Assembly (NCBI GenBank): GCA_021730635.1
Contig: JAJNNC010000002.1
Location: forward strand, 558,001-622,000
Source of the DNA: Catalimonadaceae bacterium JC749
GTDB lineage: Bacteria > Bacteroidota > Bacteroidia > Cytophagales > Cyclobacteriaceae
Reading direction: 5' to 3'
DNA: 64,000 nt
Shown one piece after another: positions 41,882-50,480 of this stretch (position 1 is its first letter; each line of letters starts with the position of its first letter). The position numbers and the translations under genes were made by a program. The notes under the pieces were generated by a model. It saw nothing but the letters and a program-made list of their open reading frames with translations. It was not told the DNA's origin and searched no databases.

Positions 41882-42811
41882 ATGATGTTTAAAGTTTTCA
41901 GTTTTAAAAAGAAATGTATTTTTTGGTTAATCTTATTTATTTCAATTCAATCTCGCGCTCAAGAGATCCTTCCCTTATGGCCGGAAGGGCAAATGCCAAA
42001 TTCCAAGGGAGTTAATATACAGGATAGCATTTCAAACGAAAGAATGATGCAGGTAGGCAAGCCCTACTTACGTGCCTTTTTTACTTCTATCCAGGAAAAC
42101 AAAGGGGCAGCAGTGTTGATCATCCCTGGTGGAGGTTATCGTCATCTTGCTTTTCAGATCAGTGGTGACCAACTGGCCAAATGGTTCAATACGCTTGGGA
42201 TCAATGCCTTTGTGCTGATTCACCGTTTGCCGCACTCACCTGATTTGCAACAAAGAGAGATTGCTCCCTTACAGGATGCTCAAAGAGCCATGCAATTGAT
42301 CAGAAGCCATGCTGCCGATTGGGGTATTGATACGAGCAGAGTAGGGGTGATGGGATCATCAGCAGGTGGGCATCTGGCCGCAACCCTTGGAACACTGAAG
42401 ACAAACCATACCTCGATAGGCGACAGTAGCCTGACAGATAACTATATGCCTGACTTCATGATTTTAATTTCACCCGTGATAGATTTGGGTGAATTTGCCC
42501 ATCAGGGAAGCAGGGATAACCTGCTGGGAGAAAACACGGGTGAGGTCAATATAAGGCAATATTCTCTACAGTATCAGGTCAATGAAAATACACCCCCAAC
42601 CTTTATCTGTCATGCCTTCGACGATACAGTAGTATCACCCTTTAATAGCATGCTGTTCTACGAAGCGCTTTTAAAAAACAATATTCCATCTACCCTGCAC
42701 ATATTCCCACAGGGAGCTCATGCCATAGCCTTGCGCAACAATCCAGGCTCTGCCAACCTTTGGACAGATGTATGTGAGCAATGGCTGATGGAGATGAAAA
42801 TTAAAAAATAG
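41882..42811 (+). CDS. Exported alpha/beta hydrolase, probable carbohydrate acetylesterase
   Basis: A 309-residue secreted hydrolase (signal IFWLILFISIQSRAQ). Seen: IIPGGGYRHLAF (oxyanion hole), the nucleophile motif GSSAGGHLAA, Asp in HAFDDTVVSP and His in FPQGAHAIAL, a complete Ser-Asp-His triad. The pattern is that of the acetyl-xylan-esterase/BD-FAE-like group. Within the pectin locus it probably removes acetyl groups from pectin side groups, but other acetylated glycans are possible. Two consecutive ATG codons could serve as start. Confidence 0.87.
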   Translation: MMFKVFSFKKKCIFWLILFISIQSRAQEILPLWPEGQMPNSKGVNIQDSISNERMMQVGKPYLRAFFTSIQENKGAAVLIIPGGGYRHLAFQISGDQLAKWFNTLGINAFVLIHRLPHSPDLQQREIAPLQDAQRAMQLIRSHAADWGIDTSRVGVMGSSAGGHLAATLGTLKTNHTSIGDSSLTDNYMPDFMILISPVIDLGEFAHQGSRDNLLGENTGEVNIRQYSLQYQVNENTPPTFICHAFDDTVVSPFNSMLFYEALLKNNIPSTLHIFPQGAHAIALRNNPGSANLWTDVCEQWLMEMKIKK

Positions 42812-42838
42812 TTTTATGAAAAAATCAGTGTAAAAAGG

Positions 42839-44518
42839 ATGAATGATCATACAGTAAATTACAACACCCTAACTTACAAAAAGGGTTCTATAAGCATCAT
42901 CTGTATGCTGCTGCTGCTGGGATTTCCGTTTTTTGTCAAAGCACAACAGGCAGAATATTCCTGGCAAAATCTGCCAAAGGCAGAAGAACCTTCCTTTCCC
43001 GCCGATACTTTGAATATCGTATCCTTCGGTGCAGTAGCTGATGGTAGCACTTTAAATACAGAGGCAATTAACAAGGCCATTGAAGCCTGTAGTGCTAAAG
43101 GTGGAGGCGTAGTGCTGATCCCTGACGGATTTTGGATGACTGGTCCAATAAGGCTTAAAAGCTACGTGAATTTATACCTGGCCAAAAACGCTGTGCTGCA
43201 ATTCACTAAAGATTTTGATCAATACAAGCTCATTGAGGGCGTGTATGAGGGAAAGCCATCGGCAAGAAATGAATCGCCGATTTCAGGTAGTAATCTGGAA
43301 AATATTGCCATAACCGGATCCGGTGTGATAGACGGGAATGGGGACGCATGGAGAATGGTTTTTAGATCCCAGTTGACTGAGTCTGAATGGAAGGAAAAAG
43401 TAGCATCCGGAGGGCTGGTCAGTGGGGATGGTAATACTTGGTTTCCCTCTGAAAAAACGAAGAAAGCACATGAAGAAGGGCGTTCTATGGTTTTAACTGG
43501 GGATGCCTCTCTATCTGATTTTGAAGACATCAAAGATTATTTAAGGCCTAATCTCATCGTATTGACGCAATGCAAAAAGGTATTACTGGAGGGTGTGACC
43601 TTTCAGAACTCTCCGGCATGGAATCTTCACCCGCTGCTTTGTGAGGATGTAACACTCAGGAACTTAATGATCAAGAATCCTGACTATGCGCACAATGGAG
43701 ATGGGGTGGACCCGGAATCCTGTAAAAATGTAGTGATAGAAGGCTGTGTGTTTGATGTAGGCGATGATGCCATCTGCATCAAGTCCGGCAAAGACGAAGA
43801 GGGAAGGAAAAGAGGAGTGCCGACCGAAAATGTTTATATCAGAGACAATGTCGTTTACAAAGGACACGGTGGTTTTGTGGTGGGCAGTGAGATGTCGGGC
43901 GGAGCCAGAAATATCTTTGTAGAGGACTGTTCGTTTATTGGAACCGACAAAGGAGTGAGATTCAAGACCACGAGAGGACGTGGAGGCGTTGTTGAAAGAA
44001 TTTATATCCGGAATATACTCATGGCTGATATCAAAGACGAAGCCATCTTCTTTGATATGTATTACTGGATACAACCACCTGCTAAAAATCAGAAAGTGGA
44101 AATCCCTGAAGTAACAGAAGAAACACCCAAATTCAGAGATATTACCCTGGAAAATATCATATGCAATGGTGCTGAAATGGGCATCTTTATCCGCGGCCTG
44201 CCCGAAATGCCTATACAGGGATTGGTTTTGCAGAACCTGAAATTAACATCCAATATAGGCGCTGAAATCAAAGATGGTAAGGATATTTTGCTGGAACATG
44301 TGAATTTATCGGTTGATAAGTCTCCTTTGATCTATATAGAATCCAGCGAGGATATTGTGCTGAACGATATTACGTATGGGAACAAGATAAAGCTGCTGCT
44401 GGATATCAATGGAATAAAAAGCAATGATATCTACCTGAAAAATTCAGAAATTTCCGAAGATATGGAGGTGGCTGTTTTCAAAAATGGTGCCTCTGAAAAT
44501 ATACTCAAAGTCAATTGA
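42839..44518 (+). CDS. Polygalacturonase, glycoside hydrolase family 28
   Basis: A 559-residue exported enzyme (signal CMLLLLGFPFFVKAQQ; the ATG at codon 23 is an alternative start). Right-handed parallel beta-helix with the GH28 motifs: NGDGVDPESC (motif I, here NGD in place of the more usual NTD), GDDAICIKSG with the catalytic aspartates, GHGGFVVGSEMSGG with the histidine, and RFKTTRGRGG for substrate binding. It cleaves alpha-1,4-galacturonan, probably exo-acting on oligomers in the periplasm. Its neighbours (pectin methylesterase and acetylesterases) support a role in homogalacturonan breakdown. Confidence 0.94.
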   Translation: MNDHTVNYNTLTYKKGSISIICMLLLLGFPFFVKAQQAEYSWQNLPKAEEPSFPADTLNIVSFGAVADGSTLNTEAINKAIEACSAKGGGVVLIPDGFWMTGPIRLKSYVNLYLAKNAVLQFTKDFDQYKLIEGVYEGKPSARNESPISGSNLENIAITGSGVIDGNGDAWRMVFRSQLTESEWKEKVASGGLVSGDGNTWFPSEKTKKAHEEGRSMVLTGDASLSDFEDIKDYLRPNLIVLTQCKKVLLEGVTFQNSPAWNLHPLLCEDVTLRNLMIKNPDYAHNGDGVDPESCKNVVIEGCVFDVGDDAICIKSGKDEEGRKRGVPTENVYIRDNVVYKGHGGFVVGSEMSGGARNIFVEDCSFIGTDKGVRFKTTRGRGGVVERIYIRNILMADIKDEAIFFDMYYWIQPPAKNQKVEIPEVTEETPKFRDITLENIICNGAEMGIFIRGLPEMPIQGLVLQNLKLTSNIGAEIKDGKDILLEHVNLSVDKSPLIYIESSEDIVLNDITYGNKIKLLLDINGIKSNDIYLKNSEISEDMEVAVFKNGASENILKVN

Positions 44519-44586
44519 CAGGGATGAAAGTCTGCATTCTCTGACAAAGATTTTTAACCATAGATTTTCAAACAACCTACAACCTG

Positions 44587-45570
44587 ATGAAATTACGCAA
44601 AACCTTTTACCGAATAGCTATTTTGATGATGATCCTACTTGTCTACTTTTCTGCAGATACCCACAGCCAGGGCAGGGAAGACGATATGGTAGTAGCCAAA
44701 GACGGGAGTGGTGACTATCGCTACATACAGGATGCCATTGATGCTACTCGCGCTTTTGTGCCCAGAGACTTGACCATCTTCATCAAAAACGGAGTCTACA
44801 AAGAAAAACTGCACATCCCCGGCTGGATCACGGATATCACCCTGAAAGGGGAAAGTGCAGACAGCACCATCATCACCTACGATGACCATGCTGGCAAAGG
44901 CAAAATGGGTACCTTTGATTCCTATACAGTAAAAATAGAAGGCAATGATATTGTGGTGGAGAACCTCACCATCGCCAACACCGCCGGGGAAGTAGGACAA
45001 GCCGTGGCCCTGCACATAGAAGGAGACAGGTGTGTTTTCAGAAATTGTAGACTCTTAGGCAACCAGGATACCATGTTTGCCTCTGGAGAAAACTCCCGTC
45101 AGTATTATCAGGATTGCTACATAGAAGGCACGACTGATTTTATCTTTGGTCCTGCCACGGCTGTCTTTGAAGATTGTCTGATTCACAGCAAGCGAGATTC
45201 CTACATCACGGCTGCCTCCACCCCTGAATGGGTAGATTATGGCTATGTCTTCATAGATTGCAAATTCACGGCCGATGAGGAAGTAGAGAAAGTGTATCTA
45301 GGCAGGCCATGGAGAGACTATGCCAAAACGGTTTTTATTCGTGCAGATCTGGGAGACCATATTCTGCCCGAAGGTTGGCACAACTGGTCAAGACCGGAAG
45401 CGGAAGAAACTACTTTTTATGCAGAGTATGGTTCTAAAGGTCCTGGTGCTGCGCCTGGATCAAGAGTAGACTGGTCGCATCAGTTGAAAGAGGAAGCATT
45501 GGAAGACTATGATTTAGAGATAATATTCGGTGGCTGGAACCCTGCAGAAACCATAAGCACCAGAAAATAA
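44587..45570 (+). CDS. Pectinesterase, carbohydrate esterase family 8
   Basis: A 327-residue exported pectin methylesterase (signal ILMMILLVYFSADTHSQ). CE8 motifs are visible: GDYRYIQDAIDATRAF, LLGNQDTMFASG with Gln and Asp, GTTDFIFGPATAVFEDC with the second catalytic Asp, and the arginine of YLGRPWRDYAKTVF. It removes methyl esters from homogalacturonan so that the polygalacturonase can act. It sits directly between the GH28 and a second esterase gene (four bases to the latter). Confidence 0.94.
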   Translation: MKLRKTFYRIAILMMILLVYFSADTHSQGREDDMVVAKDGSGDYRYIQDAIDATRAFVPRDLTIFIKNGVYKEKLHIPGWITDITLKGESADSTIITYDDHAGKGKMGTFDSYTVKIEGNDIVVENLTIANTAGEVGQAVALHIEGDRCVFRNCRLLGNQDTMFASGENSRQYYQDCYIEGTTDFIFGPATAVFEDCLIHSKRDSYITAASTPEWVDYGYVFIDCKFTADEEVEKVYLGRPWRDYAKTVFIRADLGDHILPEGWHNWSRPEAEETTFYAEYGSKGPGAAPGSRVDWSHQLKEEALEDYDLEIIFGGWNPAETISTRK

Positions 45571-45574
45571 CCTT

Positions 45575-46540
45575 ATGAGCAAACTTTATCTCTTCCTATT
45601 CTTTTTGCCACTGGTTAGTTTTGCCCAGCAGGAAGCTTCTTTTCCCCGGGATACCTCTTATACTGTCCAAAGTACCTATCAAAAGCTGATCAAAGATTAT
45701 CCTAACATAGAAGCCGTAAAGCCTGCCTTACCTGCTGGCGTAACCCATCAGAGTAAAATCTATCGCACCTTGGGCGAGAGGAAACTGCAGGCGGATATTT
45801 TTTATCCTCAGCAGAAAGCAAATAAAAAATATCCAGGCGTGCTGCTCATTCATGGTGGTGGATGGCGTGCTGGAGACCGCTCGCTAATGCTGCCTTTGGC
45901 CCAACAGTTAGCAGCCCAAGGCTTTGTGACGGTAGCCGCTGAATACCGTCTTTCTCTGGAAGCCCAATACCCTGCTGCGGTGCTTGATCTCAAACAAGCC
46001 ATCCGCTGGATGCGTGCCCATGCCGTTGAGTTCCAACTGGGCGGCATTCCGCTTGACCAAGATCAGATAGCTGTGTTAGGCTGTTCGGCAGGAGGGCAAC
46101 TAGCCGCTTTGATAGGTACTACCCAGGGTGTAGATAAGTTGGAAGGAGAAGGTCAGTATCAACAATACAGCAGCGATGTGCAGGCCATCATTGATATTGA
46201 TGGCATACTGGCCTTCCATCATCCTGAATCTGAAGAAGGCAACATAGCTGCCCAATGGCTGGGAGGCACCTATGAAGAAGCGGCTGCCAACTGGACAGAA
46301 GCCTCTGCACTCACCCATGTGGATAAAAACACACCGCCTGTGCTCTTTATCGGCAGTGCCTTCCCCCGTTTTCATGCCGGAAAAAACGATATGATCAAAA
46401 TTCTGGAGAAGCATGGCATTTATTACGAAACACATGTTTTTCAAGAAGCGCCCCACTCTTTCTGGCTGTTTCATCCCTGGTTTGAACCCACTCTAGAGTA
46501 TACTGTAGCCTATCTAAGGCAGGTGTTCAGCCAGCAGTAG
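45575..46540 (+). CDS. Exported alpha/beta hydrolase, probable pectin/rhamnogalacturonan acetylesterase
   Basis: A 321-residue secreted esterase (signal LYLFLFFLPLVSFAQQ). Motifs: LLIHGGGWRAGDRS, the nucleophile GCSAGGQLAAL, and a late HVFQEAPHSFWLF with the catalytic histidine. It belongs to the hormone-sensitive-lipase/BD-FAE-like branch often found in pectin loci. It differs strongly from the esterase at 41882-42811, so the locus carries two unrelated deacetylases. Start follows the pectinesterase stop by four bases, implying an operon. Confidence 0.87.
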   Translation: MSKLYLFLFFLPLVSFAQQEASFPRDTSYTVQSTYQKLIKDYPNIEAVKPALPAGVTHQSKIYRTLGERKLQADIFYPQQKANKKYPGVLLIHGGGWRAGDRSLMLPLAQQLAAQGFVTVAAEYRLSLEAQYPAAVLDLKQAIRWMRAHAVEFQLGGIPLDQDQIAVLGCSAGGQLAALIGTTQGVDKLEGEGQYQQYSSDVQAIIDIDGILAFHHPESEEGNIAAQWLGGTYEEAAANWTEASALTHVDKNTPPVLFIGSAFPRFHAGKNDMIKILEKHGIYYETHVFQEAPHSFWLFHPWFEPTLEYTVAYLRQVFSQQ

Positions 46541-46625
46541 GCTGTTTAGCCAGCGGTAATTTTGATAAAAAAAGCAGGCAAGCCATCACTTTGCCTCTCT
46601 CAGTTTTATTATTTATGAACCTCTG

Positions 46626-48314
46626 ATGATCATGAGAAGCCTAAGATATACAATTACCTCCCTGCTGGCTGCTATTTGTTTACCTTGGATGGTGTATGCC
46701 CAGCAAAACAATCAAGAAAGTAGAGAAAAGGCAATGGCCACTGAGGTGTGGGTACCTGACAAGGGTGATGGCACCTATCGCAACCCCATCATCCATGCCG
46801 ACTATTCCGATCCGGATATCGTGCGGGTAGGGGATGATTTTTTTATGACTTCTTCTTCTTTTAACTCAGTGCCAGCCCTTCCTATCCTACACTCCAAAGA
46901 CCTGGTGAACTGGAAAATTATCAACCATGCCATCAAACTGTTTCCTGATCCTTATTTTGACAAGGTGCAGCATGGCAATGGCGTATGGGCTCCTTCCATC
47001 CGCTACCATGAAGGCTGGTACTACATCTACTGGGGCGATCCCGACCGGGGCATTTACATGGTGCGAACACAAGATCCTTATGGGGAGTGGTCGGCTCCGG
47101 TGCTGGTCAAGCAAGCGTATGGTAATATTGATCCTTGTCCTTTGTGGGACGATGATGGCAAAGTTTATATGGTGCATGCTTTTGCCAACAGTCGTTCCGG
47201 GGTGAAAAACCTGCTGCAGGTGATGGAGCTTTCTGCCGATGGCTCCAGGATTGGAGAGAAAAGAGCCATTGTCTATGATGGGCATCAGGACCAGCCTACC
47301 CTGGAAGGGCCTAAGTTTTACAAAAGAAAGGGTTATTACTACATCTTTGCCCCAGCCGGGGGTGTGCCTACAGGCTGGCAACTGGTACTGCGCTCTAAAA
47401 ACGTGTGGGGACCCTATGAAGCCCGTAAAGTACTGGAACAAGGTTCTACAGACATTAATGGTCCGCACCAGGGCGGATGGGTGGAATTGGAAAACGGAGA
47501 GAACTGGTTTGTGCATTTTCAGGACAAAGGCGCCTATGGCCGCATTGTACACTTACAGCCCGTACAGTGGGTGGATGACTGGCCGGTGATGGGTAAGGAT
47601 CTGGATGGCAATGGGGTAGGAGAGCCTGTGACTGAGTTTCAAAAGCCTGCGGTGAAAAATGCTTCCGGCCTGATAGTGCCTCAGACCAGCACGGAGTTTG
47701 ACAGTGACAGCCTGGGGTTACAATGGCAATGGCACAGCAATTATTATGACCATTGGTATGGGTTGCAGGATGGAAAACTACAACTCCATGCCCAGCCGTA
47801 TCCTGCCCTGCCCCATACCCTCTGGCAAGTGCCCAGTCTGCTGTTGCAAAAGTTTCCTGCCCCTGCATTTACCACTACTACTCAGATAGATGCATCATTC
47901 CTTCAGCAGGGAGAAAGAGCAGGATTAGTAGTGATGGGTTTGGATTACGCTGCCCTGCAACTAACGCATGCCGAAGATGGCATTCAACTCTCACTGGCTG
48001 TTTGTGAGGATGCCATAAATCTGAAGTCGGAAGAGGTGATAGCATCAATCAAGTTGAAGGGGGAAAGCGCATGGCTAAGGGTAGCGGTAAAGCAGGAAGC
48101 TTTGTGTCAGTTTACCTACAGCGAGAACGGAGAAGACTTTACCCCCATTGGAGAACCTTTCCAGGCCAGAGAAGGAAGATGGATCGGTGGAAAGGTAGGT
48201 TTGTTTGCGCTTACAGCCCAGGAAACGGGTTTGCATGGTTATGCTGCTTTTGACTTCTTCCGCGTACAACCGACGCAAGGTGGTGAAGATGGTGCATCAC
48301 AATTAGAACAGTAA
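46626..48314 (+). CDS. Glycoside hydrolase family 43 enzyme
   Basis: A 562-residue exported protein (signal LLAAICLPWMVYAQQ). The catalytic five-bladed propeller begins NPIIHADYSDPDIVRVGDDF, with the GH43 base Asp, and the acid Glu is probably in QPTLEGPKFYKRKGYYY. A C-terminal beta-sandwich of the GH43 C2/XynB type follows (about 360-550). Such enzymes are beta-xylosidases or alpha-arabinofuranosidases; with pectin enzymes around, removal of arabinose or xylose side groups is plausible. It is the last gene of the pectin locus. Confidence 0.92.
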   Translation: MIMRSLRYTITSLLAAICLPWMVYAQQNNQESREKAMATEVWVPDKGDGTYRNPIIHADYSDPDIVRVGDDFFMTSSSFNSVPALPILHSKDLVNWKIINHAIKLFPDPYFDKVQHGNGVWAPSIRYHEGWYYIYWGDPDRGIYMVRTQDPYGEWSAPVLVKQAYGNIDPCPLWDDDGKVYMVHAFANSRSGVKNLLQVMELSADGSRIGEKRAIVYDGHQDQPTLEGPKFYKRKGYYYIFAPAGGVPTGWQLVLRSKNVWGPYEARKVLEQGSTDINGPHQGGWVELENGENWFVHFQDKGAYGRIVHLQPVQWVDDWPVMGKDLDGNGVGEPVTEFQKPAVKNASGLIVPQTSTEFDSDSLGLQWQWHSNYYDHWYGLQDGKLQLHAQPYPALPHTLWQVPSLLLQKFPAPAFTTTTQIDASFLQQGERAGLVVMGLDYAALQLTHAEDGIQLSLAVCEDAINLKSEEVIASIKLKGESAWLRVAVKQEALCQFTYSENGEDFTPIGEPFQAREGRWIGGKVGLFALTAQETGLHGYAAFDFFRVQPTQGGEDGASQLEQ

Positions 48315-48907
48315 TTTCGGAATACCTGAAAACAACAATACAACCTTGTGAAAAAGTTGATATAATCTTCATCAAAAGAAGAATCCTATTCTCATAACTT
48401 TTGAGATTAAACTTTTTAATTCTGATATTGAAACCGACAGTGAAATGACGAAATCCTTTTGGAAAAATGCCTGAGGTAGCCCAGTTCAAACGAGAAGTCT
48501 TGCAAGTTTGATTTGCAGGTTTTGCCATTGATAAAGAAGGCAAAGATGATCCTTAGCATCCGACACCCGGTCTGGCCAGACTCAGTGTGAAAAAACAAAT
48601 AAATATGGGTTGCCCAGGATGGAAGTTGCCTGTACACTTGTTACTGGTGAAGCTATAATAGGAGAGCAGGCAGTTTATAATGAAAATTCCTCAGCTATAG
48701 GTGCTACTTTAATAACCCTGCTTATGATAAAAGTATAAAATCCTGCTACACATACTTGCCACTGTGATACTGCATGTGTTTCAATACTTAAGAGATAAAA
48801 AATAGTGTAACAATACTTCCTAGGTTTTACTTTAGAATGTACAAATCAATTACTTTTGCTAATAGCTTAAAATTATTTTTATAGCAATCAGGAAGTTATT
48901 TCTACTG
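48315..48907. other. Noncoding gap with a palindrome, after the pectin locus
   Basis: No convincing gene in 593 bases. It holds a perfect 12-base palindrome GTCTGGCCAGAC at 48570-48581, bracketed symmetrically three bases away by ACAC (48563-48566) and GTGT (48585-48588). No T-run follows, so it is not a simple terminator. Confidence 0.6.
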
Positions 48908-49360
48908 TTAAAAGAGTCTGCTGTCAAAGACAAAATCATGTACTGCTACTATTTTCACCTCAGCAAAACGAGGATGCATGGGATTGAGCAAGTAGTTGTA
49001 TTCAGTAGGCACAATAGCAGAAGGTACTTTCAAGCATAAATACTGCTGTTGTGCTACAAATTCATCTCCTATACTTTTGGTGATCTCAGAAGCCGCCTTC
49101 TGTTGCCAGTTTTGTGGTAGTATATCTAGTGATATTTCCTGCACGTTATTCTCCGGACAAGTAAGTTTCAGGTAAGCATAATCAGTAGGAATAAAGGTAG
49201 GAGGGAAGTGCACCAGACATTCTAAAGTGCAAAGTGATAAACTACTGCTGGTATATACTACGGCTATGCCTTTACTATTCCACCGGTTACCTGCCAGTTT
49301 AGCACCAGTGCCTGTTAAATCTTGTATGTATTTTCTCTTGGCAATACGGTACAGCTCCAT
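48908..49360 (-). CDS. RES-domain toxin
   Basis: A 150-residue RES-family protein, a NAD+-consuming toxin of type II systems. Named residues are visible: Arg in LYRIAKRKYIQDLTG followed by GNRWNSKG, then Tyr in VVYTSSSLSLCTLECLVH with the Glu and Ser of the active site. The C-terminus is HPRFAEVKIVAVHDFVFDSRLF. It starts three bases after the stop of its antitoxin gene on the same strand, the normal Xre-RES order. Depleting NAD+ would arrest growth when the antitoxin is lost. Confidence 0.9.
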   Translation of the reverse strand: MELYRIAKRKYIQDLTGTGAKLAGNRWNSKGIAVVYTSSSLSLCTLECLVHFPPTFIPTDYAYLKLTCPENNVQEISLDILPQNWQQKAASEITKSIGDEFVAQQQYLCLKVPSAIVPTEYNYLLNPMHPRFAEVKIVAVHDFVFDSRLF

Positions 49361-49363
49361 GAG

Positions 49364-49846
49364 TTAGGCAAATACACCATGCTCAATACGGATCAACTCA
49401 TCCTGGATAAGGGATAAGCCTGTGGTAGTATCTAGCAAGGTGAGGGGAGGCTTTCCACCAAAATAGACACTGGGATGACGCATCCATCCATTGAACTTTT
49501 CCTGACTGCCAAAAACTTCTTCTCCATAGTGATAGAGTTGTGCCAGGGCAATGACTTTTTCTGTGGCAGCTTTATCTAAGATATGATCCTCACTGTATCG
49601 CTGCAGGGTTCTCTCTGAGAGATGTATGGCTTGCGCAAGTTCTTTTAAAGATAGGGAGGTGTTCTTTGCCAATGACGTCAAGGCCCTTTTGGGAATGCCT
49701 GTACGGGTTAAGGTAATCAGATCCATAGGTGTGTTGAGCTGCTTTACAGACACATTCCTGGCTCCTCCCAAATAAAAAAGCAAGCTGTTCTGTTGTTCTT
49801 TTCCATTCTTTTTACCTAAAGAAGCTTTTACTTTTTGGGTTTGCAT
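49364..49846 (-). CDS. Xre/ParS-type antitoxin of the RES toxin
   Basis: A 160-residue antitoxin with an N-terminal HTH (IPKRALTSLAKNTSLSLKEL, then ERTLQRYSED) and the C-terminal MbcA/ParS/Xre toxin-binding domain (YHYGEEVFGSQEKFNGWMRH, PLTLLDTTTGLSLIQDEL). It neutralises the RES protein and probably represses its own promoter: the promoter just upstream contains two inverted repeats (see those entries). Confidence 0.9.
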   Translation of the reverse strand: MQTQKVKASLGKKNGKEQQNSLLFYLGGARNVSVKQLNTPMDLITLTRTGIPKRALTSLAKNTSLSLKELAQAIHLSERTLQRYSEDHILDKAATEKVIALAQLYHYGEEVFGSQEKFNGWMRHPSVYFGGKPPLTLLDTTTGLSLIQDELIRIEHGVFA

Positions 49847-49852
49847 ATCATT

Positions 49853-49866
49853 ATGTCAATTGACAT
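49853..49866. promoter_or_regulatory. Perfect 14-bp palindrome, candidate antitoxin operator
   Basis: ATGTCAATTGACAT is its own reverse complement. It lies six bases upstream of the antitoxin ATG, overlapping the likely transcription start, where binding of the Xre protein would block transcription. Confidence 0.65.
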
Positions 49867-49897
49867 CAATATACAGACAAATGTCTATATCCCCAAA
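49866..49897 (-). promoter_or_regulatory. Candidate promoter of the RES/Xre operon
   Basis: On the minus strand a TTTG (-33 element, plus-strand 49894-49897) and TATATTGA (-7 element, 49866-49873) are 20 bases apart, matching the Bacteroidota TTTG / TANNTTTG arrangement with one mismatch. Transcription would begin about 13 bases before the antitoxin start codon. Confidence 0.6.
49875..49886. promoter_or_regulatory. Second inverted repeat between -33 and -7
   Basis: AGACA and TGTCT flank two A bases. The site sits inside the promoter spacer and shares the GACA/TGTC half-site with the palindrome at 49853-49866, so both may be bound by the Xre antitoxin. Confidence 0.6.
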
Positions 49898-49978
49898 TTT
49901 GTTATATATCATTTTTCTAAACAATGATAAAGGGTAGGTTGGGTAGCAATGGATCAAAAAAGCATTTGAATATTGATG

Positions 49979-50389
49979 TTATTTTCTTTTTCTGCGCGAC
50001 TTTACAAGATAATGACCTAGTTTCTTTTGTAACTCGTGCTTTTTGGCTTGCTTTTCTCTGGCTAGTTGTTCCTCTTCTTTCTGCCAATGAACCAGTTTGG
50101 TTTTTCTAAACAAAAGTGATCTTGAAGGCTTCATGTAAGGGATAGGATGCTTGCTACATTTGATTTTTTTCCTAATCGTACCCATTGGTAACTGTAAGAA
50201 GTCAGAGGCTTTAATAATATCAAGAATTTCATCTTTAAAAGATGAAACACTTTCAACTTTAGTGGTAGACTGCTGTCTTTGTGCCTCTTCCTGAACCACT
50301 TTTCTCAATAGAGCTTCAAATTCATCCGGACTCATACCGAATACCATCATATTTTTCATGTACCGATCAAAATTAAGTTTGATCAGCAA
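49979..50389 (-). CDS. HTH protein of excisionase type, associated with the integrase
   Basis: A 136-residue basic protein. The middle part, IIKASDFLQLPMGTIRKKIK then PYMKPSRSLLFRKTKLVHW, is a winged-helix/MerR-like HTH_17 domain common in Bacteroidota mobile elements, where it may act as excisionase or transposition regulator. The first 50 residues are acidic and probably helical. The tail is a strongly basic coiled coil (HWQKEEEQLAREKQAKKHEL and an RRKRK end). It lies on the same strand, downstream of the unknown protein and integrase, as part of one element. Confidence 0.65.
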   Translation of the reverse strand: MLIKLNFDRYMKNMMVFGMSPDEFEALLRKVVQEEAQRQQSTTKVESVSSFKDEILDIIKASDFLQLPMGTIRKKIKCSKHPIPYMKPSRSLLFRKTKLVHWQKEEEQLAREKQAKKHELQKKLGHYLVKSRRKRK

Positions 50390-50433
50390 AAGAAGAGACT
50401 GTAGTAGGTTACCATCCAGTCCCTTACTGATAC

Positions 50434-50480
50434 TTAGGGACCCAATAGGGACCTACTTTTTTACTTTAGGGACCCAGTAG
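50434..50480. repeat. Two copies of a 15-bp direct repeat
   Basis: TTAGGGACCCAATAG at 50434-50448 recurs as TTAGGGACCCAGTAG at 50466-50480, the second overlapping the end of the unknown gene. One mismatch in 15. Function unknown; DNA-binding sites for the HTH protein are possible. Confidence 0.55.

Noticed and set aside
48416-48637. 73-codon minus-strand ORF in the gap after GH43.
   Set aside because: No recognisable domain and unusual Phe/Cys/His-rich composition; it crosses the palindrome.
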